From Bacteroidota bacterium (GTDB taxonomy: Bacteria > Bacteroidota > Bacteroidia > Chitinophagales > Saprospiraceae), in contig JAGWYI010000060.1 of assembly GCA_018969455.1 (NCBI GenBank), positions 1 to 12,353 of the forward strand: 12,353 nucleotides of DNA. The letters run 5' to 3'. Position numbers and translations under genes: made by a program. Below the pieces are notes generated by a model. The model was not told the DNA's origin. It was given only the letters and a program-made list of their open reading frames with translations, and searched no databases. Of this stretch, positions 1-7,961 are shown piece after piece (within the stretch, counting starts at the first letter, position 1; each line of letters opens with the position of its first letter).

Positions 1-1
1 G

Positions 2-154
2 CCGCCCGATGCCTTCCGTAAAGCAGGAGCCCAGGAGCAGGATATTGTGGTTGGGGTTGATTGTAAAATGAGCCGGTTCGGCGTCAAATTCGGTTCGAAA
101 GGTCATAGGAACGATATTATTATTTCCCTGCAAACTTCCTACATTTGGCGCTAA
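2..154 (+). CDS. 3' end of an unrecognised protein (partial, 50 codons)
   Basis: An open frame enters from the left edge and runs 50 codons to a TAA at 152-154. The other two forward frames are closed by stops within the first 70 bases, and the gene that follows begins only 8 bases after this stop, so this is most likely the tail of the preceding gene in the same operon. The visible tail is rich in Gly, Val, Ile and charged residues (around DIVVGVDCKM and GVKFGSKGHRND), which reads like closing beta strands, and it ends in SYIWR. I do not recognise the family and there is too little of it to name a function. The tight coupling suggests it works with the two downstream proteins. Confidence 0.6.
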   Translation, partial: PPDAFRKAGAQEQDIVVGVDCKMSRFGVKFGSKGHRNDIIISLQTSYIWR

Positions 155-162
155 TTCTGACT

Positions 163-1494
163 ATGCGTTTAATAGAACGGTTATTTGGTATTGAATCGGC
201 GAAACGATCTGCGCAACCCGATGTTGTATTTGGGAGGTATAGCGATGCCTACAAATCGGCCGACCAATTGGCTGCGTTTGATCGTTCCCTTGAAATTTTT
301 GAAAACGGCGATTATCTGGAGGCTTACCGTACTTTTTTAAGCAGTATTCAAGACGAATCTACTGAAAATTTGGTGGTAGAAGAAAAAGAGGGCGTACTTC
401 ATTTTTCGTTTTGGCAAGGCTCACAACGGATCGTGGGTACCGCCGACACCGAGAAGGTACGTGTTGAAAGCAAGGTTGCAGTGGCCAAGGATTTGAATGT
501 GGGTCTTTTACGGCGCCTGGTTACAGCCAATTTTTCCTTGAAATTTTGCCGATACGCCCTTGCTCCCGACAATTCTCTGTTGGTCAAATTTGATACCACC
601 ACAACGGATGGTTCACCGATGAAGTTGATGTATGCCTTCAAGGAGCTTGCCATTCATGCCGACAAGCAAGATGACCTTTTGCTGGATGAATTCGACAGTT
701 TGGAACCGGCGCACGCACGCCTGTTGGGTGAAATTTCGGAGGCCGAAAAGGAAATCAAATACGCCTATACAAAGGCACAAATAGAGCAGGTTTTTGCAGA
801 AATAGACAAAGGGCAGCCAGATCCCAATCAATACCCGGGCACCTATGCCTACTTGTTGTTGTCCCTTGCATTCAAGCTCGACTATCTTGTACGTCCTGAG
901 GGATTTATGATGGATGTGCTGGAGAAAATACACGGCATATATTTTGCCAAAAACGAAAAGACGGCCCAGGTTAAGGTAGCCAATATGCGTAAATCCTACC
1001 AACAATTACTGGAACGCGAAAAAGCGGTTTTTTTCAAAGAAATGTATCGCACCAAAAGCACTTTTGGCGTTAATCCGGCTGTAAACCATGGCTCCATTGT
1101 GGCCTTAATTGAAGGAGAGCTCCCCAATATGGAATGGCCCTTACAGCAAAATTACCATGCCTTGGCTATGGCGGTTCCCCAGTATATTGCCGGATTTGCT
1201 TTGTTTCACTATGCTCCTCCCCCGCCCGACCGAGCGTTTTTTCATTTATTTTATCAAATAATTGAGGAGCCTTTTTTCAAGCATCTAGGTTTTCAGGAGC
1301 AGTATACCGATGGGCAGGGCCGATTGGATAAAAAGAACATTTTGCAGGGAATTCGGCAAATCCAGGAAGTGCACCGTTTGCAATATCCCTACTTGCGTCC
1401 CGATGTTCAGCGGCTCGACTTTGCTTCTCCCGTGCTGTTTTCGCGCTCGTATATGCTTATGATTAAAGATTTAAATCTGACCAAAGTTGAATGA
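163..1494 (+). CDS. Uncharacterised protein with YbjN/T3SS-chaperone-like domain
   Basis: A 443-aa protein with no signal peptide or membrane segment, so probably cytoplasmic. I chose the ATG at 163 over the in-frame TTG at 145, because the TTG lies inside the previous gene while 163 is 8 nt beyond its stop. Residues 25-66 form helices with a TPR-like look (AAFDRSLEIFENGDYLEAY). Residues about 70-178 have a beta-strand/helix pattern like YbjN or CesT-type secretion chaperones: three strands, a helix around VGLLRRLVTAN, a strand, then a helix ending KQDDLLLDEF. Residues 183-443 are mainly helical with no motif I recognise. The same chaperone-like pattern recurs at the C-terminus of the next gene, whose start codon overlaps this stop by ATGA, so the two products are probably co-translated and may interact. 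The fold call is by eye; the function is unknown. Confidence 0.8.
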   Translation: MRLIERLFGIESAKRSAQPDVVFGRYSDAYKSADQLAAFDRSLEIFENGDYLEAYRTFLSSIQDESTENLVVEEKEGVLHFSFWQGSQRIVGTADTEKVRVESKVAVAKDLNVGLLRRLVTANFSLKFCRYALAPDNSLLVKFDTTTTDGSPMKLMYAFKELAIHADKQDDLLLDEFDSLEPAHARLLGEISEAEKEIKYAYTKAQIEQVFAEIDKGQPDPNQYPGTYAYLLLSLAFKLDYLVRPEGFMMDVLEKIHGIYFAKNEKTAQVKVANMRKSYQQLLEREKAVFFKEMYRTKSTFGVNPAVNHGSIVALIEGELPNMEWPLQQNYHALAMAVPQYIAGFALFHYAPPPPDRAFFHLFYQIIEEPFFKHLGFQEQYTDGQGRLDKKNILQGIRQIQEVHRLQYPYLRPDVQRLDFASPVLFSRSYMLMIKDLNLTKVE

Positions 1495-2576
1495 ACGATT
1501 TTGTTGAAATTTACCGCCAGGTGATTGTACAAATAGCGACACCATCCAGCACTGGAACCGGATTTTATTTGCGTCAACCCGGGCTGATCGTCACCAATCA
1601 TCATGTGGTGGAGGGCAATCGAGCGGTTGTGGTAGAAGGCGCGGGCCTTTCAAAGCAGCTTGCCCGGGTTTGCTACATTGATCCGAAATACGATTTGGCA
1701 TTTTTGGAAGGCCCGAAAACCGATGTGCAGTTACCCGATGTTGAGTTGGAATTACAAAATACCATTAAAGAAGGGGATCCGGTATTGGCTATTGGGCATC
1801 CATTTGGATTAAAATACTCGGTAAAAGGAGGCATTGTATCCAACACCCGGGAGGTATTGAACGGAATTCCGTATTTACACATCGATGTAGCGTTAAATCC
1901 GGGCAACAGTGGAGGTCCGCTGGTGAGTCAACTAGGCCGGGTTGTGGGGATAAATACTTTTGTAATCCAAAATGGCGACAACACAGGTTTTTCTTTGCCG
2001 GTAAAATTTTTGAAAGACGCCCTGGATGATTTTGGCAAAACAGAATCGGGAAACGCTGCACGCTGCTCAGCATGCCTAAACGTGGTGACTGAAAAAAATG
2101 TAGAACGGGAATTTTGTGCGCACTGTGGCAACAAAGTGGAATTGCCTCAAAGCGTAGAAGAGTTTGTGCCTTCCGGCGTACCCAAAACCATGGAGGCACT
2201 TATTGAAAAGATTGGCCACAATGTGGCATTGAGTCGTTGCGGCCCAAATGCCTGGGAAGTTCGCTCGGGCAGCGCCAAAATCATGATCACTTACCACGAA
2301 AAAACCGGTTTGATCTCGGCAGACGCTATATTGTGTGAATTACCCAAGGAAAACATCAAGCCCTTGTATGAATATTTGTTGCGGGAGAATTACAGCAACG
2401 AGGCACTTACCCTGAGTGTACATGAACAAGACGTTATCCTTTCTCTGTTGATATTTGATCGTTACCTCGATGAAAAAACCGGAATGGCCCAGCTAAGTCT
2501 TTTGCTCGATAAAGCCGATTATTATGACAATCTGTTGGTGGAACAATTTGGCGCCAACTGGAAGGTTGAGATTTGA
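1491..2576 (+). CDS. Trypsin-like serine protease, zinc ribbon, YbjN-like C-terminus
   Basis: A 361-aa S1-type (DegP/HtrA-like) peptidase. The catalytic triad is visible: His38 in TNHHVV, Asp68 in PKYDLAFL and Ser140 in NPGNSGGPL. Other family signatures are AIGHPFG (100-106) and GFSLPV (166-171). There is no signal peptide, unlike periplasmic DegP, and no PDZ domain. Instead a zinc ribbon follows, with CX2C pairs at Cys192/Cys195 and Cys209/Cys212, then residues 226-361 with an alpha/beta pattern like YbjN/T3SS chaperones. The start overlaps the previous stop by 4 nt (ATGA), indicating translational coupling. Protease activity and zinc binding follow from conserved residues; cytoplasmic location is inferred from the absent signal. 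A role in cleaving or regulating a partner bound through the shared chaperone-like domain is speculative. Confidence 0.9.
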   Translation: MNDFVEIYRQVIVQIATPSSTGTGFYLRQPGLIVTNHHVVEGNRAVVVEGAGLSKQLARVCYIDPKYDLAFLEGPKTDVQLPDVELELQNTIKEGDPVLAIGHPFGLKYSVKGGIVSNTREVLNGIPYLHIDVALNPGNSGGPLVSQLGRVVGINTFVIQNGDNTGFSLPVKFLKDALDDFGKTESGNAARCSACLNVVTEKNVEREFCAHCGNKVELPQSVEEFVPSGVPKTMEALIEKIGHNVALSRCGPNAWEVRSGSAKIMITYHEKTGLISADAILCELPKENIKPLYEYLLRENYSNEALTLSVHEQDVILSLLIFDRYLDEKTGMAQLSLLLDKADYYDNLLVEQFGANWKVEI

Positions 2577-2652
2577 TTATGATTTACGGCCTTGTATCCT
2601 TCATGCCGCCAGGTTTAGCGCATTAGATCTTGATGAATCACGCACATGACCG

Positions 2653-2707
2653 AAATCAATCTTGATTTATCCACAAAATCCTGCGGATCCGGGCATAAAT
2701 TAAAAGG
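2653..2707 (+). repeat. Dispersed intergenic repeat, copy A
   Basis: The core at 2661-2699 aligns without gaps to 7981-8019 with 33 of 39 bases identical, including the shared TGATTTATCCACAAAA. A short inverted repeat opens it: AAATCAA (2653-2659) pairs with TTGATTT (2662-2668). The second copy also has a hairpin at this end, but with a different loop. It lies just before the terminator, in the gap between convergent genes. This looks like a REP-like intergenic element; how many copies the genome carries cannot be known from here. Confidence 0.6.
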
Positions 2708-2745
2708 CCCCCTGCGACGCAATGCAACGGCGGGGGGCCTTTTTG
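2702..2745. terminator. Bidirectional rho-independent terminator
   Basis: AAAAGGCCCCC at 2702-2712 pairs perfectly with GGGGGCCTTTT at 2733-2743, an 11-bp stem that can extend by a G-T pair and two more pairs, with a loop of about 14 nt. T runs follow on the + strand (2740-2744) and, on the - strand, a T/A-rich run follows the stem. It sits between the convergent protease gene (ends 2576) and the secreted-protein gene (ends 2759) and should stop transcription from both sides. Confidence 0.9.
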
Positions 2746-2758
2746 TTTTAAGAGCCTG

Positions 2759-5700
2759 TTAATTATTGCTGTATTGAATTTTGCGCAGCACGGTCTCTTT
2801 TCCGTATTGAATTTTCAACAAATACGTACCGGAATGTAGTTTTTGCGGCAGGTTCAATTTCCGGAGTTGCTCGCCAGCCGGAATTTCCCAGTCGCCCTCA
2901 TTCAAAATCAGGGCCCCATCCATGCGAAAAACGGAAATATGGGCAAATGCAGCATGGGCAGTTGAAAACTTCAGGTTGATTTCACCAGAAGTCGGATTCG
3001 GGAAAATTTCGAGCTGGTCACCGTTGGTTCCAAGCGTTTGAGTGGCACTGATGTCTTTGAGCACCAATTGGGTTGCAAATTCGATGGCATCGGGCAGGTA
3101 GGCCGTACTTGAATCTGAAAAAGCATACGTTGTATTGTATTCTTTTTGTTCCAGCGATTTCCATACCTTCAATTTGTAGGATTCTCCCGTAGTCATGCCT
3201 TCAATTTGGGTACTTGTGGTTGGGTCATCGCCCCAGGCTGTTACGGCCAGGCTTCCGGCGCCATTGTAAATTGCGGCGCCGCACAAGGTATCTTTTTGGT
3301 TAAAAACACCAATTTCGTCGCCGTTTTGTATCAATCCGGACAATAGGGTATCGGGGAAAACAAGAATTGCGTTATTTCCGGTGTTCAAATTGCTATCCAG
3401 CACAAAATGCTTGAGGTTGTAAACTATTGCCGGCCTGAGTGCAACATCGGGAGCGGCAACATTGGCCTGATACACCAAGGTTGTAGCAGCGTTGGCCTTT
3501 ACCCGGTATCCTTGGCCTGGAATAAGAGCGATGAGCGTGTTGATGTTCGACTGAGGTAAATAAACCTTTCCATCGTTGCTTTTAACGGCGTCAATTTTAC
3601 TTTTGATGCTGTTAAAAATTGTTTCTACATTCATGGGCGAGGTTCGAAGATAGGAAATAAACTGCCAGCCCGGCACAATGGGCATGGGCGTATTTTCCGG
3701 TACAACTTTGGTTCCGAGGACCAACAGCGTGTCTTTTTGATTGGCTTTTACCTGATAAGCCTTCAAAACATTCCAGTTTCCGATGGTATTTACGGCATTT
3801 GCTGGCGGGTATGGAATGGCAACCTTTCCATTTTCGTCTTTTACAATGACAATGTTGGGTGCAATATCTTCAAACACATCCAGCATGTTGGGGAAATCGG
3901 GTGTTGTGTAACTGGAAATCAAATTCCAGCCTGCAGCAATTGGTACGGCATGTACATTACCGGCAGCCGCCTGGATGGCCGAAAGCATGCTGATGCCGTC
4001 TTTTGCATACGCATTGGTATGTGTTACAATGACAGGGTTTCCAACAGGAGCATATTGTACGGATGCATTATAAACCTGATTTACAGATTTTTTCCAGACT
4101 TTTACTTTAAAAATTTCTCCTGGATTGAAACCATTTTTGGTTGGTAGGCTGCCGTCATTGCCGAATGCAGCGATTGCAGTAGCGGAATCTATTTTCCATT
4201 CGGCATATCCGCCACACTTGCTCACCCCGGATGAATCGTAAAATACGCCAATCCAGTCACCTGTTTGCAAGGGGGTACCGGCAATATCAGATGGCATGTT
4301 TTTGGGCAAAATAATGGTGTGGTTTTCTCCGGTAGGAACCACCGTCCAGGGGCCGGTAATGGTCAGGAAGTTCTGGATAACGACGACCGTTTTTGTGTAG
4401 CCGCATCCGCTGACTTTTATGACATCCGATCGCAGGGCGCCGGAATTATTGGTATCATAATTCAGGGTAATTGTTCCATTGTTTGCTCCGCTTATCGGGT
4501 TAATCGAAAACCAGGATGCTGTTTCGGAGACGTTCCAAGCCGCACAATTGCTGGAAATGGAAATGCCGGAACTGCCTGCAAGGGCGCCCACTTTCAAGGT
4601 ATCGGGCGAAACATTCAGGAATTTGGACGATTCTTGGGTAAGGACAAACGAAGTGTCTTTGCCACAACCTGCAATTTTAAGGGTTGCAGTTCGAATGTTT
4701 CCGGTATTATTTTCCTGGTAGTTTAAGGTAAAATAGGTGTTTCCGCTGCCGCTTGTGGGCGTAACGGTGAGCCAGGCAGGCAGGCCGCTGATGGTCCAGG
4801 AGGAGCAGTTGCTTGTAAGTTTAACAGACGAAGTTCCGCTAGTGTAGCCTACAGTTAGGTTGGATGGGGTGAAACTGAAAATTACCGGGTCTTGAGTCAG
4901 GCTAATCGTTTGTGTGATTCCGCAACCACTCAGTTGTAAAGTAGCCGTTCGAGGATTTCCTGTATTATTTTCCGAATAAAACAGTCCGACAGTGGCATTT
5001 CCATTTCCACTGGAAGGAACGGCAAGGAGCCAAGCCGGTGCGCCGGTAATGGTCCAGGCTGGGCAGTTTGAGGCGATGGTCACATTGGAACTGCCGCTTT
5101 GATAGCCAACACTTAAAGTTGCAGGGGTAGCGGCAAGTGCCACATATGCCTGGTTGACGGTAATGGTTTTTGAGATTCCGCAACCGGCAATGGTTACAAT
5201 GGCTGTGCGTGCGCTGCCGGAGGTGTTTGCGGTATAATTAAAGGTAATATTGGCATTGCCGTTGCCACCGATTGGTGTTGCCGTAAGCCAGGCAGGCAGG
5301 CCCGTTACCGTCCAGGCAGTGCAATTGCTGGAAACTGCCACATTTGCGCTGCCACTGGTGTATCCGAGATCGAGGTTTTGCGGGGTAACTGTTATAGAAG
5401 CCGCAAATTGAGTAAGTGTAACGGATTTAACAACACCGCAGCTGGAAACATTCAAGGTTGCGACCCGCTGGTTACCGGTATTGTTGGCACTGTAGAAAAG
5501 GCCGACGTTGGTATTTCCAGCCGAACCGCTGGGTGGATTTACGGTAATCCAGGAAGGGGCGCCTGTAATACTCCAGGCATTGCAATTCGTAGAAACGCTG
5601 ATAGAAGAATTTCCACTTGGATAGGCAACCGAGATACTTGCGGGGTTTACAGTAAAATTCAGTCCTTGCTGCGTTAATGTTACCGTTTTGGTGATTCCGC

Positions 5701-7444
5701 AACCTGCAACGGTTAGGGTAGCGGCGCGGTCGCTACCGGTATTGGTGGTGTAGGATAGGGTAAGGTTGGCATTTCCGCTGCCAGAAAGCGGGCTAACGGT
5801 CAACCAAACTGGGGCGCCTGTAACCGTCCAGTTGTTGCAATCACTGGAAAGTGCCACATTTACCGAGCCACTGTTGGGCGCAACTGTGAAGGAAGTTGGC
5901 GTAACATTCAGACTATGGGCCTGTTGCGTTAAAGTAACGGTTTTTGTGATGTTGCATCCGCTCACCGTCAGGGTCGCCATGCGCGCAAAACCGGTGTTAT
6001 TTTCGGTATAAATTAAATTAACGGTGCTGTTGTTGCTTCCAATTAGCGTACTCACACTCAACCAGGCTGGCGCCCCTGTGATCGTCCAGCTGGGGCAATT
6101 GCTCGACACCACGAATAGTGTAGTGCCACTATTGGCATCTACATTAATGGTGTTTGGCGCAACGTTGAGGTAAGGCGGATCTACGATATTAATTGAATAA
6201 TCTTCCACATCCCGGTAATCTTCAATATCGCAGGGGCCTTGAATTTGAGCAACGGCCATTTCCACGCGCATGCGGGTAGTGGCAGTAACAGCATTTGCAG
6301 GAACTGTAATAACACCGGAAAGCGGTGTTTCATCATTTCCGGTGGCTGCTATTACCATTTCATTGGGGTCATTAAAATCGTTATCGTGGTTGAAATCGAC
6401 CCAAACCAAAAAGTTAGCCGCCTGCACATTGTTTACGTTTTTGGGCGTAATGGTAATGGATTGGGACTGACCTTTTACAATGGTGGTAGATAGATTGGTA
6501 AAATTCTGGTAGCCGTTGTTGTTTCCTGAATTGTTGCTGATGGCGCCAAACTGCACGTTTTGAATCCATTCATTGGATGAACTACCGTAAGAATAACAAT
6601 ATGGATCGTTGCAGCCGGTTGTGGTCAGCATGATGCTGGAGGACCATGGGCTCTGGTTCACGCCACAATCAGACCGCACCTGGCACTCGTAGGCAGTGCA
6701 GGGTACGGCATTTTCCCAAATAACACTCAGATCTGGCCCCCAGACGCCCTCTTCCCAGCTTCCATTAGCGGGACGAATACGGGTTTGATAACTTCCTGCG
6801 CCGGAAACACTGTTGAATGCCAAGACAAAAGAAGAATAGGAAATATTGGATGCCATGAGGCCGCTGGGAGCATTGCAAGGCGGGGTATACTGAAAAACAA
6901 TGTCATCGGTATCAATGCTCGAAACACCACTGGGATATCCATCTCCTGTGCTGTTCAATGTGACTGTCATGGGGCCGGCAAAATTAGCAGGAACAATGGC
7001 TGTCACCTTAAAAACCATGCTTACATTGTTGTAAACGCCGCACTGTGTTGGGATAAATGCCCCATTACAAGGGATGTTGGCGCCCGTTCTCCAGCTGATA
7101 ACGGGCGAACAAATGGTTTGAACGCCGTTGTTGGTTCCGCAACTACCGCCGCCAGTAGCGGGGATACCCGATAAAATGGTGATGCCAGCCGGGAAAACAA
7201 ACTGGAACCGATCCACGTATTCAGCATTGCTAACCGTCAGGTTGACGTTAAACGTGAAGGTATTGGTTTGGCCCGAAATATAATTGGGATTCGGACTTGT
7301 TACCGATACATCAATGTTGGCATAGGTGGCTGATAAGCCATTCAAAATAAAAAGAGCCAACATAGCCCCCTTTCCTAAAGCCCGAAAACACGTAAATCCG
7401 GGGCTAAAATTCAAAGAAGCCATCATTTTTAAACTTTTCACCAT
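2759..7444 (-). CDS. Secreted multidomain protein: Fn3, GEVED, 7 BACON-like repeats, T9SS signal
   Basis: A 1561-aa exported protein. Domains in order: signal peptide 1-42 (hydrophobic core 28-38, likely cleavage after ATYA); a DUF11-like beta region 43-187; an Fn3-like domain 190-277; a GEVED domain 278-422 (FLVWVDFNHDNDFND, then DVEDYSINI); seven BACON-like repeats 425-1026; a duplicated module set 1027-1442; and a type A T9SS sorting domain from about 1477 (EIFPNPTSGE) to the end. The T9SS domain predicts export across the outer membrane, then surface attachment or release. BACON and Fn3 domains are typical of carbohydrate-binding or adhesive surface proteins. No catalytic domain is visible, so adhesion or glycan binding is the likely role, inferred only. 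The gene is monocistronic, ending at a bidirectional terminator, with its own promoter far upstream. Confidence 0.92.
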   Translation of the reverse strand: MVKSLKMMASLNFSPGFTCFRALGKGAMLALFILNGLSATYANIDVSVTSPNPNYISGQTNTFTFNVNLTVSNAEYVDRFQFVFPAGITILSGIPATGGGSCGTNNGVQTICSPVISWRTGANIPCNGAFIPTQCGVYNNVSMVFKVTAIVPANFAGPMTVTLNSTGDGYPSGVSSIDTDDIVFQYTPPCNAPSGLMASNISYSSFVLAFNSVSGAGSYQTRIRPANGSWEEGVWGPDLSVIWENAVPCTAYECQVRSDCGVNQSPWSSSIMLTTTGCNDPYCYSYGSSSNEWIQNVQFGAISNNSGNNNGYQNFTNLSTTIVKGQSQSITITPKNVNNVQAANFLVWVDFNHDNDFNDPNEMVIAATGNDETPLSGVITVPANAVTATTRMRVEMAVAQIQGPCDIEDYRDVEDYSINIVDPPYLNVAPNTINVDANSGTTLFVVSSNCPSWTITGAPAWLSVSTLIGSNNSTVNLIYTENNTGFARMATLTVSGCNITKTVTLTQQAHSLNVTPTSFTVAPNSGSVNVALSSDCNNWTVTGAPVWLTVSPLSGSGNANLTLSYTTNTGSDRAATLTVAGCGITKTVTLTQQGLNFTVNPASISVAYPSGNSSISVSTNCNAWSITGAPSWITVNPPSGSAGNTNVGLFYSANNTGNQRVATLNVSSCGVVKSVTLTQFAASITVTPQNLDLGYTSGSANVAVSSNCTAWTVTGLPAWLTATPIGGNGNANITFNYTANTSGSARTAIVTIAGCGISKTITVNQAYVALAATPATLSVGYQSGSSNVTIASNCPAWTITGAPAWLLAVPSSGNGNATVGLFYSENNTGNPRTATLQLSGCGITQTISLTQDPVIFSFTPSNLTVGYTSGTSSVKLTSNCSSWTISGLPAWLTVTPTSGSGNTYFTLNYQENNTGNIRTATLKIAGCGKDTSFVLTQESSKFLNVSPDTLKVGALAGSSGISISSNCAAWNVSETASWFSINPISGANNGTITLNYDTNNSGALRSDVIKVSGCGYTKTVVVIQNFLTITGPWTVVPTGENHTIILPKNMPSDIAGTPLQTGDWIGVFYDSSGVSKCGGYAEWKIDSATAIAAFGNDGSLPTKNGFNPGEIFKVKVWKKSVNQVYNASVQYAPVGNPVIVTHTNAYAKDGISMLSAIQAAAGNVHAVPIAAGWNLISSYTTPDFPNMLDVFEDIAPNIVIVKDENGKVAIPYPPANAVNTIGNWNVLKAYQVKANQKDTLLVLGTKVVPENTPMPIVPGWQFISYLRTSPMNVETIFNSIKSKIDAVKSNDGKVYLPQSNINTLIALIPGQGYRVKANAATTLVYQANVAAPDVALRPAIVYNLKHFVLDSNLNTGNNAILVFPDTLLSGLIQNGDEIGVFNQKDTLCGAAIYNGAGSLAVTAWGDDPTTSTQIEGMTTGESYKLKVWKSLEQKEYNTTYAFSDSSTAYLPDAIEFATQLVLKDISATQTLGTNGDQLEIFPNPTSGEINLKFSTAHAAFAHISVFRMDGALILNEGDWEIPAGEQLRKLNLPQKLHSGTYLLKIQYGKETVLRKIQYSNN
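3119..4366 (-). repeat. Nested duplicated modules A-B-B'-A' in the secreted protein
   Basis: Within the protein's C-terminal third, residues 1027-1132 and 1345-1442 are two copies of one module. They share GDWIGVF / GDEIGVF, a CGG / CGA step, AFGNDG / AWGDDP, and GEIFKVKVWKK / GESYKLKVWKS. Between them lie two tandem copies of another module, about 1168-1248 and 1255-1331. These share GWNLISSY / GWQFISYL, DENGKVAIP / SNDGKVYLP and AYQVKANQ / GYRVKANA. I do not recognise either as a named domain, though such segments are common just before T9SS signals. The similarity is at protein level and is diverged. Confidence 0.75.
4367..6172 (-). repeat. Seven tandem BACON-like repeats (about 86 aa each)
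   Basis: Residues 425-508, 510-593, 595-680, 682-766, 768-852, 854-938 and 941-1026 repeat the pattern SSNCxxWTITGxPAWLxVxPxSG, then NNTGxxRxATLxVxGCGxTKTVTLTQ. The Trp pair, the Arg and the closing Gln match the BACON family. Each unit carries two cysteines 46-48 residues apart: 450/497, 536/582, 621/669, 708/755, 794/841, 880/927 and 967/1014. The units are diverged at DNA level (about 255-260 bp), so this is an old duplication rather than a recent expansion. Confidence 0.85.
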
Positions 7445-7480
7445 GATTAAATGATTTTATGCGTTTTAATTTTATGGTTC

Positions 7481-7495
7481 GAAGAAAATTTCTTC
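7481..7495. promoter_or_regulatory. 15-bp palindrome in the leader of the secreted-protein gene
   Basis: GAAGAAA-A-TTTCTTC is a perfect inverted repeat with 7-bp arms and a one-base centre, ending 37 bases upstream of the ATG at 7444. With the predicted promoter it would lie inside the transcribed leader. It could be a repressor operator; with a one-base centre it is a poor RNA hairpin unless the loop opens. No regulator is identified. Confidence 0.4.
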
Positions 7496-7692
7496 AAATG
7501 GTTGCCAGACTGATTTGAACAACAACAGATATGCTCCTTACGGTCGCAAGACGTTATCCCGTAAAGCAGTTTCAGCATAAACATATCATGCTGCTAAAAC
7601 AAAATGACGATGGAATAAAATTGAGCGTGATTGAGGGCGGTTTTGCGGAACACAGAATTTTGCCTTAGCGGCAGAATGCAAAACAACGTATG

Positions 7693-7720
7693 CAAAGGTA
7701 CTATTAAAATGGTACCACAA
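7693..7720 (-). promoter_or_regulatory. Bacteroidota-type promoter for the secreted-protein gene
   Basis: On the - strand, TTG (7720-7718) is followed after 17 nt by TACCTTTG (7700-7693), a full match to the TTG / TAnnTTTG consensus known for the Bacteroidota primary sigma factor. Transcription would start near 7687, giving a leader of about 240 nt before the ATG at 7444. A GGTAC-N10-GTACC dyad (7697-7716) covers the spacer and the edge of the -7 box, the expected place for an operator. Confidence 0.6.
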
Positions 7721-7961
7721 TACAATAATTCTGGAAACGGCTAATTGCAGACGTAAAGTAATGCTTTTATGGTTTTTATGCCAAAGAACAAAGATATTTC
7801 CGTGGTAAGCTCGTACCAGAAAGCGCTCCGCATTTGCCATGCAAACCCGTAATTATACACATAGTTTTCAAGCATTTTTCCGGAAGATCGTAAAAACAGC
7901 CGCCTATATATATATCTGTCACGCCACCAGGCTTTGGGCCCATTTTTCTATTTAAATCATT

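Noticed and set aside
145..162. TTG start six codons upstream for the 443-aa protein
   Set aside because: It lies inside the end of the preceding gene. The ATG at 163 directly follows that gene's stop and gives a natural N-terminus.
613..1005. 130-codon frame antisense to the 443-aa protein gene
   Set aside because: It lies wholly within a well-supported gene on the other strand, with no family features.
4367..6172. Regular spacing that could suggest a CRISPR-like or satellite array
   Set aside because: The period of about 255-260 bp, the codon-level divergence and the intact reading frame show these are protein domain repeats.
7536..7566. TTACGG/CCGTAA inverted repeat as an RNA structure or degenerate dispersed element
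   Set aside because: The 6-bp arms with a 15-base loop are too weak, and no second copy is present in the window to support a repeat family.
7586..7840. 84-codon frame on the - strand
   Set aside because: It shows no domain or family pattern and covers the predicted promoter and leader of the secreted-protein gene.
7906..7915. TATATATATA run as a promoter or replication element
   Set aside because: It is a short dinucleotide run without a -33 partner or a nearby gene start.
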